In this document: piece by piece, positions 9,071 through 17,931 of the stretch
Position numbering within the stretch: position 1 is the stretch's first letter
Layout: every line of letters starts with the position of its first letter
NCBI GenBank assembly: GCA_049347715.1
Contig: CP186339.1
Coordinates: 1,984,001-2,048,000 of the forward strand
DNA: 64,000 nt
Direction of reading: 5' to 3'
From: Thalassotalea_B piscium_A
GTDB taxonomy: Bacteria; Pseudomonadota; Gammaproteobacteria; Enterobacterales; Alteromonadaceae
Program-made: the position numbers and the translations under genes
The notes under the pieces: model-generated
What the model saw: the letters and a program-made list of their open reading frames with translations, nothing else
Databases searched by the model: none
What the model was told of the DNA's origin: nothing

Positions 9071-10069
9071 TTAATTCTTAGAAATATAAGACACTAAGTC
9101 TAATACTTTATTTGAATAGCCAATTTCATTGTCATACCAAGAAACTACTTTAACAAACGTATCAGTTAACGCGATGCCAGCACCAGCATCAAATACTGAT
9201 GTACAAGTTTCGCCAAGGAAATCATTAGAAACAACGTTATCTTCGGTATAACCTAAAACACCTGCTAATTCACCTTGTGAAGCGGTTTTCATTGCATCAC
9301 AAATGTCTTGGTAACTGGCTGGTTTTTTAAGGTTAACTGTTAAATCAACAACAGATACATTGGGTGTTGGTACTCGAAATGCCATGCCTGTTAACTTACC
9401 GTTAAGTTCAGGTATTACTTTACCAACAGCTTTAGCAGCGCCAGTTGAAGAAGGAATGATATTTTGGCTTGCACCACGTCCGCCACGCCAATCTTTAGCA
9501 GAAGGACCATCAACTGTTTTTTGAGTTGCTGTAGTAGCATGTACGGTTGTCATTAACCCGTCAGCTATACCCCAGTTATCATTCAACACTTTAGCAATAG
9601 GGGCTAAACAGTTAGTTGTACATGAAGCATTAGAAACAATATCTTGACCACTATATTCAGTATTATTAACACCCATAACAAACATAGGCGTATCATCTTT
9701 AGAAGGCGCAGAAAGTACAACTTTTTTAGCACCCGCAGCAATATGTTTACGTGCTGTTTCGTCGGTTAAAAACAAACCAGTAGATTCAACTACAACGTCT
9801 ACACTAATTTCATCCCACTTTAAATCTGCAGGATTACGCTCAGCTGTTACACGGATTACTTTATCATTAACGAACAATTGTCCGTCTTTAACTTCAACCG
9901 TACCTTTGAACCGGCCGTGAGTTGAGTCATATTTTAACATGTAAGCCATGTAATCTATGTCTATTAAGTCATTAATCCCGACAATTTCAATATCTGATCT
10001 TTCCGCCGCAGCTCTAAATACAAAACGGCCGATGCGACCAAAACCGTTTATTCCAACTTTAATTGTCAT
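9071..10069 (-). CDS. gapA: glyceraldehyde-3-phosphate dehydrogenase
   Basis: GapA oxidises glyceraldehyde 3-phosphate to 1,3-bisphosphoglycerate with NAD+. The 332-residue protein is full length, with the Rossmann motif GINGFGRIGR near the start, catalytic Cys150 in NASCTTNCLAP, His177 in TVHATT, and the C-terminal WYDNEIGYSNKV block. It is convergent with the eda operon, with a terminator for each strand between them. Its start has GGAG about 6 bases upstream and a perfect HexR-consensus palindrome a little further out, so HexR control together with zwf-edd-eda is likely. This would couple KDPG-derived triose to lower glycolysis. Confidence 0.97.
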   Translation of the reverse strand: MTIKVGINGFGRIGRFVFRAAAERSDIEIVGINDLIDIDYMAYMLKYDSTHGRFKGTVEVKDGQLFVNDKVIRVTAERNPADLKWDEISVDVVVESTGLFLTDETARKHIAAGAKKVVLSAPSKDDTPMFVMGVNNTEYSGQDIVSNASCTTNCLAPIAKVLNDNWGIADGLMTTVHATTATQKTVDGPSAKDWRGGRGASQNIIPSSTGAAKAVGKVIPELNGKLTGMAFRVPTPNVSVVDLTVNLKKPASYQDICDAMKTASQGELAGVLGYTEDNVVSNDFLGETCTSVFDAGAGIALTDTFVKVVSWYDNEIGYSNKVLDLVSYISKN

Positions 10070-10093
10070 ATTGACTCCACAGGAAAATAATTA

Positions 10094-10108
10094 TGTAGTA
10101 AAATTACA
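10094..10108. promoter_or_regulatory. predicted HexR operator upstream of gapA
   Basis: TGTAGTAAAATTACA fits the HexR consensus (TGTARTWWWAYTACA) at all 15 positions and begins 25 bases upstream of the gapA ATG. This is the best HexR-like site in the window. Confidence 0.85.
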
Positions 10109-10172
10109 CCAATTATGAAAAATATCAAGTAAAATATTTGTAATCCATAGGTTTATAGCACAAGGATATTAG

Positions 10173-10195
10173 AATTCGTTGTATTATTACGAATT
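10173..10195. promoter_or_regulatory. inverted repeat between gapA and gnd, possible degenerate HexR site
   Basis: AATTCGT (10173-10179) and ACGAATT (10189-10195) form perfect 7-bp arms around a 9-base centre. The inner 15 bases (10177-10191) match the HexR consensus at 12 of 15 positions. It lies about 105 bases before gnd. Whether HexR or another factor binds here is unknown. Confidence 0.45.
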
Positions 10196-10300
10196 TAACG
10201 GGTTGTTTAACCTAAAATCCTAGGTAAATTCATATTAAAAGGCTAATTTCCATGATAAAATAACACTAATTTCAAAAATGTAAATTGTGGACAATTAAGA

Positions 10301-11833
10301 ATGAGTGAAGATTCTCGCTGTGATATAGGTTTTATCGGTCTAGGTGTTATGGGTAAGAACTTGGTGTTAAACCTCGCTGATAACGGTTACTCAATAGCTG
10401 CTTTTGATCTAGACAACGACAAAGTCAATGCGGTAATTGCTCAAGATAAACTAGAACGTAAGGTAGATAGTCCTAGAGTAAAAGGTTGTTCGTCATACAC
10501 TGAACTATTAGCTAACCTTAAAGCCCCACACTTAATTGTTTTGTCTGTTCCCGCTGGAGCACCTGTAGACCAAGTTTGTCAAAGCTTAATTGGTGCTGGT
10601 GTACAACCTGACGATATCGTTATTGATACTGGTAACAGTTTGTGGGTTGATACGGTTGAACGAGAAAAACAATATAAAAATAATTTCATTCTCTTTTCTT
10701 CAGCTGTTTCAGGTGGCGAAGTTGGCGCTAGATTTGGTCCCGCGCTTATGCCAAGTGGTTCAGCTTATGCTTGGACAAGAATTAAACCTATTTGGGAAGC
10801 CATTGCCGCTAAAGTAGACGCAACCACTGGCAAACCTATCGAGCGAACAAAACCAGGAGAAATTGTTAATATTGGTGAACCTTGTACAGCTTACATAGGT
10901 CCAGCTGGTGCAGGCCATTATGTTAAAATGGTTCATAACGGTATTGAATATGCTGATATGCAAATTATTTGTGAGGCTTATCAAGTTTTACGTGATGGAT
11001 TAAGACTTACTACTGACGAAATTGCAGATATTTTTGAACAATGGAATAAAGGGCCATTAGATAGCTATTTAATGGAGATTTCTGTTGATGTGTTACGTCA
11101 TAAAATAGATGTTGACGGTCAAAGGATTCCCGTTGTTGATGTGATCTTAGACCAAGCGGGTCAAAAGGGTACGGGTTTATGGACTGCCATGAGCAGTTTA
11201 GAATTAGGAACACCTGCTCCAACGATTGCACAAGCTGTGTATGCACGTTCTATTTCATCAATGAAATCATTAAGAATGAAAGCATCAACCTTGTTAAAAG
11301 GGCCTGAGCCTGTAGAGTTGTCAGAACAAGAAAAACAAACCTTTATTAATAATCTTCATGATGCGGTTTATTGTTCAAAAATGTGTGCTTATGCTCAGGG
11401 TTTTCAATTAATGAAACAAGCTGAGAATGAACATGGTTGGCAACTAAATTTTTCAAATATTGCTAAAATATGGCGAGCAGGCTGCATCATACGTGCTGCA
11501 TTTTTACAGTCGATTACTGATGCTTTCGAACGCAATGGTGCGTTAGATAATTTATTGCTTGATCCTTACTTTGTTGAGCAATTAAATAACCACCAGCTTA
11601 ATTGGCGAAAAGCCATTGCACAAATTTCACTGATGGGAATACCTACAGGGGCATTATCATCGTCATTAGCTTATTTTGATTCAATAAGAAGTAATGTATT
11701 ACCCGCTAATTTACTACAAGGTCAACGTGACTATTTTGGCGCTCATACTTTTGAACGTACAGATAAACCAGTCGGTGAAAAATATCATGTTGAATGGGCA
11801 AGTGAAACGAAAGAAATAAAGCGAGTTAACTAA
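10301..11833 (+). CDS. gnd: 6-phosphogluconate dehydrogenase (decarboxylating)
   Basis: Gnd converts 6-phosphogluconate to ribulose 5-phosphate and CO2 with NADP+. It has GLGVMGKNLVLNLADNGY near the N-terminus (dinucleotide binding), SSAVSGGEVGARFGPALMP near residues 130-148 and GHYVKMVHNGIEYADMQ near 206-222 with the catalytic Lys. At 510 residues it is about 40 longer than the E. coli enzyme; insertions appear after the catalytic block. It is 1 base overlapped with msrB (TAATG). Together with edd it defines the branch point for 6-phosphogluconate between the pentose phosphate and Entner-Doudoroff routes. Confidence 0.94.
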   Translation: MSEDSRCDIGFIGLGVMGKNLVLNLADNGYSIAAFDLDNDKVNAVIAQDKLERKVDSPRVKGCSSYTELLANLKAPHLIVLSVPAGAPVDQVCQSLIGAGVQPDDIVIDTGNSLWVDTVEREKQYKNNFILFSSAVSGGEVGARFGPALMPSGSAYAWTRIKPIWEAIAAKVDATTGKPIERTKPGEIVNIGEPCTAYIGPAGAGHYVKMVHNGIEYADMQIICEAYQVLRDGLRLTTDEIADIFEQWNKGPLDSYLMEISVDVLRHKIDVDGQRIPVVDVILDQAGQKGTGLWTAMSSLELGTPAPTIAQAVYARSISSMKSLRMKASTLLKGPEPVELSEQEKQTFINNLHDAVYCSKMCAYAQGFQLMKQAENEHGWQLNFSNIAKIWRAGCIIRAAFLQSITDAFERNGALDNLLLDPYFVEQLNNHQLNWRKAIAQISLMGIPTGALSSSLAYFDSIRSNVLPANLLQGQRDYFGAHTFERTDKPVGEKYHVEWASETKEIKRVN

Positions 11834-12210
11834 TGATTGATGATCCGTATAAAAATAAACTGAGTGAAGCAGCATTTAAAGTATGTCGTTTAGCTGCTAC
11901 AGAACAACCATTTTCAGGTAAATATAATGATCATTGGTTAGCTGGTGTCTACCACTGTGCTTGTTGTGAACAACCTTTATTTACCTCAAAAACCAAGTTC
12001 AATGCTGGATGTGGATGGCCGAGTTTTTACCAAGCAATTGAAGGGCAAGTGTCTTACTTAAGTGATAACTCGCATCATATGACTCGCACAGAAATTCAAT
12101 GCAAACATTGTGGGTCTCATTTAGGTCATGTATTTGATGATGGTCCTGAGCCTACTGGTAAACGTTATTGCGTTAACTCGTTAAGTTTACAATTTGAAGC
12201 TGAATCATAA
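11833..12210 (+). CDS. msrB: peptide-methionine (R)-S-oxide reductase
   Basis: MsrB reduces the R-epimer of methionine sulfoxide in proteins. The 125-residue protein has two zinc CxxC pairs (Cys42/Cys45 and Cys90/Cys93), the CGWPSF motif with Cys60 as a possible resolving residue, and the catalytic Cys113 in RYCVNS. It starts on the last base of the gnd stop codon, so the two are translated together; NADPH made by Gnd could support thioredoxin-dependent MsrB, which is an inference. Confidence 0.95.
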   Translation: MIDDPYKNKLSEAAFKVCRLAATEQPFSGKYNDHWLAGVYHCACCEQPLFTSKTKFNAGCGWPSFYQAIEGQVSYLSDNSHHMTRTEIQCKHCGSHLGHVFDDGPEPTGKRYCVNSLSLQFEAES

Positions 12211-12211
12211 A

Positions 12212-13015
12212 TTAGTACTTAGGTGCTTTAAAGCGACCTGATTGAATACGATCAAGCGTCGCTTTTGCTACTTTATCAAGAAAATCTTCATCTAAATCAT
12301 ATTGGTTAATATACTTGTCTAAGGTATCTTGCTTTACTTCTTTATCTTCTGGTGCATAAAGTCTTAAAATTTTCAGCCAAATATATGCTTTTTTGATTTC
12401 TCGCTTATCAGCAAAGAAAGTCGCTATGGCTTTAAAAACTTCTACATTGATTATCTGCTCAGGTTTAACAAGCTCAAGCGAATGATATAACAAGGCAAGT
12501 GTTTTGATTGGATCGCGCTTGGTATAGTAAGTGGCTAAATCAAACTGAGACTCGTGTGATTCTAAAATAGCACTCCCTTCAAGTGCTAAGAACTTAGCTA
12601 AAGCCGTTTTATTTAAATGACGTGACCAGTGATAATAGAGCAACCTAGGATGATTTGAATACTTGGTTTTTTCTGATATCTGCTTTATTTTATCTCGGGC
12701 AATCGCCAAATTATTCAATCTTTTGGTTTTCTTCTCTTTCAATTTAATATGTTCAATTTGAGACACCCGTGCCATACAGTGCTCATATTGTTCATAACTG
12801 ATCAGTTGATTAAATTTTTCTAGGTCTTGCGGATTTTTTTTGTATCCCAAATTGGCAAATGCAACATTAATACGTTCGTGCTTACACCATGTGTCTTCTG
12901 TAAATTCTTGACATATTTCTGGATTTTCGTCGCATAAGGCTGAATAGCTAGGAGGGGTGTCACATCCAAATAAAGTTAAAAGAAGTATCAAGTTTGCAAA
13001 TACCGTACGGCTCAT
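12212..13015 (-). CDS. DUF2989-type lipoprotein
   Basis: A 267-residue predicted lipoprotein: signal peptide with lipobox TLFGC, mature Cys near residue 18. The mature part is cysteine-containing at first (CDENPEICQEF, DTWCKHERINVAFA) and then largely helical with a charged, lysine-rich stretch, resembling short tetratricopeptide-like helices. I recall this pattern as the DUF2989 family of Vibrio, Shewanella and relatives; no function is known. It converges on msrB with a single base between the stop codons and is divergent from the second GAPDH gene. Confidence 0.7.
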   Translation of the reverse strand: MSRTVFANLILLLTLFGCDTPPSYSALCDENPEICQEFTEDTWCKHERINVAFANLGYKKNPQDLEKFNQLISYEQYEHCMARVSQIEHIKLKEKKTKRLNNLAIARDKIKQISEKTKYSNHPRLLYYHWSRHLNKTALAKFLALEGSAILESHESQFDLATYYTKRDPIKTLALLYHSLELVKPEQIINVEVFKAIATFFADKREIKKAYIWLKILRLYAPEDKEVKQDTLDKYINQYDLDEDFLDKVAKATLDRIQSGRFKAPKY

Positions 13016-13168
13016 TTAAGTATCCAAAAAATTATTAATTAATTGTTTGTAACATGTGGAGAATTATTTCATGTTCTATTACAATAGCGACGCATTTCGT
13101 TATTATTAATCTTTAATAAGACAATAATAGCTTATCGTTCATTTGACTGAAATAAAAAGGTTTACGTA

Positions 13169-14617
13169 ATGACGTCTCATCTTGAGGAAGAATACCAAAT
13201 TAGTTGGCAAGAGCGCCAAACATTTGCTGAAAATATGCAACCGATTATCGGACAGCTATTTAGAAATAAAGGCATAGAGATCTCGGTTTATGGTCGCCCA
13301 CTAATGACGGCTACATCAATTGATATAATAAAAGCACACAAGTCAGTTGCATTGCATGAAGAAAGCAAATTGCGTTTACGTGAAAGTTTTCCGTTTGTTG
13401 AAGCATTAGGAAAAATGGATTTAGCGCCAGCAAGAATCGATGTAGGTAAGCTTGCTTATCGTTACTTGTTTCAAGGTGCGGCTAATGGTCTATCAATTGA
13501 ACAATACTTAGAAAAAGAGCTTGCCGATATTGGTAAGTCTGCAGCTGAACAAGCACCAAAAGATGTTGTGTTATATGGTTTTGGTCGTATTGGACGATTA
13601 CTTGCTCGTTTATTAATAGAACGTGCAGGTCCAAGCTCTAAACTTAATTTACGTGGTATTGTGCTTCGACCAGGTAAAGCTGGTGATTTAGCTAAACGCG
13701 CAAGTCTATTAAGAAGAGATTCTGTTCATGGCGCTTTCAACGGTAGTATTACCATAGATGAAGAACATAATGTTATTAAAGCCAATGGTGCTTTCATCCA
13801 AATTATTTATGCTAATTCTCCTTCTGATATTGATTACACTAAGTATGACATCAACAATGCTTTAGTTGTTGATAATACCGGTATTTGGAGTGATGAAGAG
13901 GGCTTAAGTCAACATCTTAAATCTAAAGGTGTTGATAAAGTATTACTTACTGCACCAGCAAAAGATGATATTAAAAACATCGTTTATGGTGTTAACGAAG
14001 ACATGATACTGCCGGAAGATAAAATAGTATCAGCAGCAAGTTGTACTACAAATGCTATTACACCTGTGCTTAAAGCGATTAACGATAAATACGGCATTAA
14101 AAATGGTCATGTAGAAACGGTTCACTCTTATACGAATGACCAAAACTTAATTGATAATTACCACAAAGCACCTCGTCGTGGACGTAGTGCACCATTGAAC
14201 ATGGTTATCAGTACTACAGGTGCCGCAAAAGCTGTAGCGAAAGCATTACCAGAGTTGAAAGGCTTGTTAACCGGTAACGCGATTCGAGTGCCAACACCGA
14301 ATGTGTCTATGGCAATAATGAATTTAAACTTGAAAGAAGCAACAGATAAACAAGCGTTAAATGATTATTTACGTAATATTTCATTAAATTCAAAATTACA
14401 AAACCAAGTGGATTACACCGCATCTACTGAAATTGTTTCAACTGATTTAGTAGGCTCACGTTATGCAGGTGTTGTTGACTCACAAGCAACGATTGTAGAC
14501 GGTGATCGTGCTGTATTATACGTTTGGTATGATAATGAATTTGGATATAGCTGTCAGGTAGTTCGTGTGATGCTAGAAATGGCTGGAATATTAGTTCCAA
14601 CATTACCTTCACATTAG
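13169..14617 (+). CDS. second glyceraldehyde-3-phosphate dehydrogenase, N-terminally extended
   Basis: A 482-residue GAPDH. The first 125 or so residues are an extension absent from canonical GapA; then YGFGRIGRLLARLL marks the Rossmann fold, ASCTTNAITP holds the catalytic cysteine (Cys292), and WYDNEFGYSCQVV is the C-terminal signature. Similar long GAPDHs are found in Vibrio and Shewanella beside DUF2989 genes. Direction and cofactor are not known from sequence; a role apart from GapA, for example gluconeogenic, is possible. AAGG lies about 10 bases before the ATG. It ends before a strong terminator. Confidence 0.88.
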   Translation: MTSHLEEEYQISWQERQTFAENMQPIIGQLFRNKGIEISVYGRPLMTATSIDIIKAHKSVALHEESKLRLRESFPFVEALGKMDLAPARIDVGKLAYRYLFQGAANGLSIEQYLEKELADIGKSAAEQAPKDVVLYGFGRIGRLLARLLIERAGPSSKLNLRGIVLRPGKAGDLAKRASLLRRDSVHGAFNGSITIDEEHNVIKANGAFIQIIYANSPSDIDYTKYDINNALVVDNTGIWSDEEGLSQHLKSKGVDKVLLTAPAKDDIKNIVYGVNEDMILPEDKIVSAASCTTNAITPVLKAINDKYGIKNGHVETVHSYTNDQNLIDNYHKAPRRGRSAPLNMVISTTGAAKAVAKALPELKGLLTGNAIRVPTPNVSMAIMNLNLKEATDKQALNDYLRNISLNSKLQNQVDYTASTEIVSTDLVGSRYAGVVDSQATIVDGDRAVLYVWYDNEFGYSCQVVRVMLEMAGILVPTLPSH

Positions 14618-14640
14618 TTATTACTCATAGCAAATGATAA

Positions 14641-14667
14641 AAAGGCGCTTATTAGCGCCTTTTTTTA
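14641..14667 (+). terminator. intrinsic terminator of the second GAPDH gene
   Basis: AAGGCGCT (14642-14649) pairs with AGCGCCTT (14654-14661) around TATT and is followed by five or more T. It begins 24 bases after the stop codon. Confidence 0.9.
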
Positions 14668-14744
14668 TAATCGCACTAAAGTTTTGTAAAAGTTTGCCGA
14701 TATACTAAACTAGAATGAATTCATAATTGATATTAGGAGGCTTT

Positions 14745-14939
14745 ATGCCACTCAGCATAAATACATCAACACCAGTGAATACTGAAACAGCGCATGGTAT
14801 AAAAACAGCGAATTTAGTTAAAGACCAAACTGAACTAGAAGGTCAGATGGCTTTAACATTAATACAATCTGCTGATATCAATGCACAACTAGCGGCACCT
14901 GCTGGTCATAAAGGACATATTGTTAATATAAAAGCTTAA
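14745..14939 (+). CDS. small protein of unknown function (64 aa)
   Basis: A short reading frame with a near-ideal ribosome binding site (TTAGGAGG, 4-5 bases before ATG 14745); a TTG 18 bases upstream is less likely. The 64-residue product has no signal peptide or membrane segment. It contains a predicted helix (ELEGQMALTLIQSADINAQL) and a Gly/His-rich tail (APAGHKGHIVNIKA). It faintly recalls short motility-associated proteins with a QxALxLIQS helix, but I cannot assign it. It lies convergent with tusE, with 6 bases between the stops. Confidence 0.6.
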   Translation: MPLSINTSTPVNTETAHGIKTANLVKDQTELEGQMALTLIQSADINAQLAAPAGHKGHIVNIKA

Positions 14940-14945
14940 CAAATG

Positions 14946-15275
14946 TTAAATACAACGTGCTGGCTTTGGTAACCCAGCATATTTTGTTGCCTGTTTGGCT
15001 GGGCCTTCAGGGAATAAACGGTATAAATAGCGACTGCTTGCCTTTTCTTCACCGTATTCCGCTTTCATCGCTTTTGTTAATGCTCTAATCGCTGGAGAAG
15101 TATTATAAGTAAGGTAAAACTTACGTACAAAGCGAATAATTTCCCAATGACTTTCTGTTAATTCCATTTCATCATTCTTCGCCATAACTAAAGCAAGTTC
15201 TTCACTCCAAAGGTTATGATCTAATAAATAACCTTGTGCGTCTGTTTCAATGTTTTGCTGATTAAATATTATCAT
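14946..15275 (-). CDS. tusE: TusE sulfurtransferase (DsrC family)
   Basis: TusE accepts sulfur from TusBCD and hands it to MnmA for 2-thiouridine synthesis at tRNA wobble position 34. The protein ends in GLPKPARCI; the penultimate Cys108 is the conserved DsrC/TusE sulfur carrier. Starting at ATG 15275, which overlaps the tusB stop by one base (TAATG), gives 109 residues, the usual length; a GTG three codons upstream is possible but would overlap tusB more. It is the last gene of tusDCBE. Confidence 0.94.
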   Translation of the reverse strand: MIIFNQQNIETDAQGYLLDHNLWSEELALVMAKNDEMELTESHWEIIRFVRKFYLTYNTSPAIRALTKAMKAEYGEEKASSRYLYRLFPEGPAKQATKYAGLPKPARCI

Positions 15276-15565
15276 TACTGCCACGTGATCACGTTATTGT
15301 GATTCATAATTAATTCAAGTAATTCTTTATAAGATAGTGTGTTTATTGTTTCAGACGATAAATCTCTTGCGCGTAAATGTGGTGTTATTGCATAGCATTG
15401 GGTATCAGGTAATACCTTATGTACATCATCCATAAACGAAAGATTCACATTATAACAACCATCATCTAATAGCACGAGTACATCATCAATTGCTAAATTA
15501 GTGAGTGATAGCTTAACGGTATTATTACTAAGCGCAGAATCTCTAATCAAATGTAGTGTAGTCAT
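15275..15565 (-). CDS. tusB: TusB sulfur relay protein
   Basis: TusB is the small subunit of the TusBCD heterohexamer in tRNA 2-thiolation. The 96-residue protein begins MTTLHLIRDSALSNN and has the DsrH-like pattern of a short Rossmann-like fold, with VLVLLDDGCYNV near residue 30. It follows tusC by 9 bases and overlaps tusE by one. The assignment is mainly by order and length, since the family is poorly conserved. Confidence 0.88.
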   Translation of the reverse strand: MTTLHLIRDSALSNNTVKLSLTNLAIDDVLVLLDDGCYNVNLSFMDDVHKVLPDTQCYAITPHLRARDLSSETINTLSYKELLELIMNHNNVITWQ

Positions 15566-15574
15566 CTTTATCCC

Positions 15575-15943
15575 TTAAAATGTCAGAATGACACTGTGTT
15601 GACGAAGCCTTGATGAAAAGTCATCAACTGAGAGTATGTTCACATTGTCGATATGAAAATCATGACTAAGCTTACGTTCGTTCAAGCTTTGCTGGCAAAC
15701 ATAAATATTTTCTAAGTCATAGAATTCAAATGCTGCAAATGTTTTGAGGAAATCTTTACAATTAATATGTTCAGGTTGTTGTTTGTCCATTAACTGATAA
15801 ACACCGTCCCCTTGGAAAAACAAACTGGTAGCTTGCTCGTAACTACCAAAAATTAATGCCACATCAAGGGCTTCTTTTGCAGTTGCACGCGCGAAGGGGG
15901 CCTTTGTGTTTAAAATAGCGATTGTTTTAGTGATAGCCGTCAT
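15575..15943 (-). CDS. tusC: TusC sulfur relay protein
   Basis: TusC (DsrF-like) is a subunit of TusBCD. The 122-residue protein begins MTAITKTIAILNTKAPF, with ATAKEALDVALIFGSYEQATSLFF following, a recognisable TusC pattern, and a mid-region VYQLMDKQQP. It starts on the last base of the tusD stop and is followed closely by tusB. Confidence 0.92.
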   Translation of the reverse strand: MTAITKTIAILNTKAPFARATAKEALDVALIFGSYEQATSLFFQGDGVYQLMDKQQPEHINCKDFLKTFAAFEFYDLENIYVCQQSLNERKLSHDFHIDNVNILSVDDFSSRLRQHSVILTF

Positions 15944-16314
15944 TACAATTGCACCAACTTATCGGCTTTAGTGGTTAACATGACTAATTCACCTAATCCA
16001 GACAAAGTGAATTCGCTGTGTAATAAGTGATAATCATCTTCGGGATCAATTAAACCTCGTTTTTCAGCGGCAGTAGCACATAAATGCAGAGGGGTTTGAT
16101 GTTGCTGTTGAAGTTCGCGCCACCGTTGAATAAGTTGTAGTTCATCACTTGGTGTTGCTAAATATTTACTCGCATTCAAAACACCGTCTTGATAAAAAAA
16201 CACACCCACGAGTTCAATTCCACTATTAATTGCTTCTTCAACAATTGAATAGGCGGTATGTGAAACATTTGCTGTAGGTGGTGTAGTGACGATAATCGCT
16301 AGGGATTGAGTCAA
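15943..16314 (-). CDS. tusD: TusD sulfurtransferase subunit
   Basis: TusD receives persulfide sulfur from TusA and transfers it to TusE. The 123-residue protein has the DsrE-like fold signature, with GIELVGVFFYQDGVLNA near residues 32-48 and the sulfur-carrying cysteine at Cys79 in LHLCATAAEKRG. It is the promoter-proximal gene of tusDCBE, preceded by the yccA terminator about 20 bases upstream. Confidence 0.95.
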   Translation of the reverse strand: MTQSLAIIVTTPPTANVSHTAYSIVEEAINSGIELVGVFFYQDGVLNASKYLATPSDELQLIQRWRELQQQHQTPLHLCATAAEKRGLIDPEDDYHLLHSEFTLSGLGELVMLTTKADKLVQL

Positions 16315-16335
16315 TGATAATACCTTTATCTTATT

Positions 16336-16364
16336 AAAAAAAAAGCCTCGATATTCGAGGCTTT
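16336..16364 (-). terminator. intrinsic terminator of yccA
   Basis: AAAAGCCTCGA (16341-16351) pairs with TCGAGGCTTTT (16354-16364) around a 2-3 base loop. On the minus strand a T run (complement of A 16336-16340) follows. It lies between yccA and tusD and so separates the two transcripts. Confidence 0.85.
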
Positions 16365-16392
16365 TTATTATAAATCAATTTTTTGCAAATGT

Positions 16393-17061
16393 TTAATCAT
16401 CGCCGCCAAAAGCACCTAATAAGTGTAATAGGCTAGTGAAAATATTATATACATTTAAGTATAATGACACAGTTGCACGAATATAGTTACGTTCACCACC
16501 ATTGATGATACGGCTGGTATCGAACAAGATAAGTCCTGACATGATTAAAATAATTGCAGAACTAATTGCTAGTGAAATTGCAGGTACTTGAAAGAAAATA
16601 TTCGCAACCGCAGCGATCAACACTACAATTAAACCAACCATTAAAAAGCCACCCATAAACGAGAAGTCTTTTTTACTTGTTAAAGCATAGCCAGATAACG
16701 AAAAGAATATTAAGGCAGTACCACCTAACGCTTGCATTATTAATGAACCACCGCCAGGTAATGATGCATAGTAGTTAAGCATTGGCCCTAAAGAAGCACC
16801 CATCAATCCTGTAAATGCAAATATCCAGAAAATTCCGCTCGCTTTATCTGCTTGTTTGTTAACAACAAATAATAAGCCAAACGCAACTAATGTCATTACT
16901 AAGGCAACCATATGAGATAATCCCATCGCCATAGATATACCAGCAGTAACAGCACTAAATGCTAGCGTCATAGACAAAAGCATATAAGTATTTTTTAATA
17001 CTTTATTGATTTCAAGTGCAGAGCTTCGACTCGCTGTTTGAAAACCCATATTTGTTTGCAT
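16393..17061 (-). CDS. yccA: Bax inhibitor-1 / YccA family membrane protein
   Basis: A 222-residue inner-membrane protein with seven hydrophobic segments between about residues 22 and 215, matching the YccA/BI-1 family. In E. coli YccA is a substrate and modulator of the FtsH protease. I choose ATG 17061 because GAGGA lies 6 bases upstream; the ATG two codons earlier directly abuts it. It lies next to the tus genes as in other gammaproteobacteria. Confidence 0.93.
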   Translation of the reverse strand: MQTNMGFQTASRSSALEINKVLKNTYMLLSMTLAFSAVTAGISMAMGLSHMVALVMTLVAFGLLFVVNKQADKASGIFWIFAFTGLMGASLGPMLNYYASLPGGGSLIMQALGGTALIFFSLSGYALTSKKDFSFMGGFLMVGLIVVLIAAVANIFFQVPAISLAISSAIILIMSGLILFDTSRIINGGERNYIRATVSLYLNVYNIFTSLLHLLGAFGGDD

Positions 17062-17190
17062 AAACATTCCTCTAATAACTTCATTATATAATTATAAGAT
17101 AAGGTCTTTTAAGCAAAGTTCAAGTCAACTTGATTATTACTTTTTAAACCTTATGACATATTATGACATGCTTTTTAAAAATTACTATGA

Positions 17191-17787
17191 CTATTGTTGA
17201 TTAAACTGATCTATTATTTGTATCCGTCTGTAACAACCAACATTATGATCATTAACTAAGCCACAAGCCTGTAAATACGCATAACAAATTGTAGAACCTA
17301 CAAACTTAAAGCCTCTTTTTTTTAAATCTTTGCTTAATTCATCTGAAACTTTAGAGGTAGAAGGGCTATCACTACTATCAGAATAACAATTAACTATCGT
17401 TTTATGATCAACAAAGCTCCATAAGTAGTCACTAAAAGAACCATAATCCTGCTGGATTTGGATAAATGCTTTAGCGTTAGTAATAGTGGCAGTAATTTTT
17501 AGGCGATTTCGAATGATTGCTTTGTCAAGCATAAGGGCTTCTACTTGTTCTTGGTCAAACATTGCTACTTTATTCACATCAAAATTCGCAAAGGCTTTAC
17601 GGTAGCCATCTCGCCTTTTTAAAATAGTGTACCAACTAAGTCCCGCTTGAGCGGATTCTAATATTAAAAACTCAAACAATGTACGATCATCAAAAACAGG
17701 TACTCCCCATTCTTCATCATGGTATTTTAGATAATCAGCTTTACTTATATCTAGCCAAGTACAGCGAGTTTTATTTTTATTTTCCAT
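17191..17787 (-). CDS. tag: DNA-3-methyladenine glycosylase I
   Basis: Tag removes 3-methyladenine from alkylated DNA. The protein shows RCTWLDISKADYLKYHDEEWG at its start, LFEFLILESAQAGLSWYTIL near residues 36-55, and the C-terminal AYLQACGLVNDH block with His and Cys residues of the family's zinc site (Cys, His, CYRR). I use the ATG at 17787 (198 residues); longer starts up to 17820 add residues not seen in the family. The E. coli enzyme has 187 residues. Confidence 0.94.
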   Translation of the reverse strand: MENKNKTRCTWLDISKADYLKYHDEEWGVPVFDDRTLFEFLILESAQAGLSWYTILKRRDGYRKAFANFDVNKVAMFDQEQVEALMLDKAIIRNRLKITATITNAKAFIQIQQDYGSFSDYLWSFVDHKTIVNCYSDSSDSPSTSKVSDELSKDLKKRGFKFVGSTICYAYLQACGLVNDHNVGCYRRIQIIDQFNQQ

Positions 17788-17931
17788 AAAAAGCCTTGGA
17801 ATTGATTGAATCATCAACAAAGTGATTAAAAAGTTAGCAAACGCACCAAATTGTTTAAATTAGTGCTTTACAAGGATATAGGGACACTTTAATATTCGCC
17901 TCGTTCAAAAGCAAACCGCTTTCGAACAAAT

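Noticed and set aside
13060..13110. HexR half-site (TGTAAT on the minus strand) before the second GAPDH gene
   Set aside because: Only one arm fits; the second arm is not recognisable.
17150..17172. Short direct repeat of TATGACAT upstream of yccA
   Set aside because: Two copies of an 8-base AT-rich word; no palindrome and no recurrence elsewhere was noticed.
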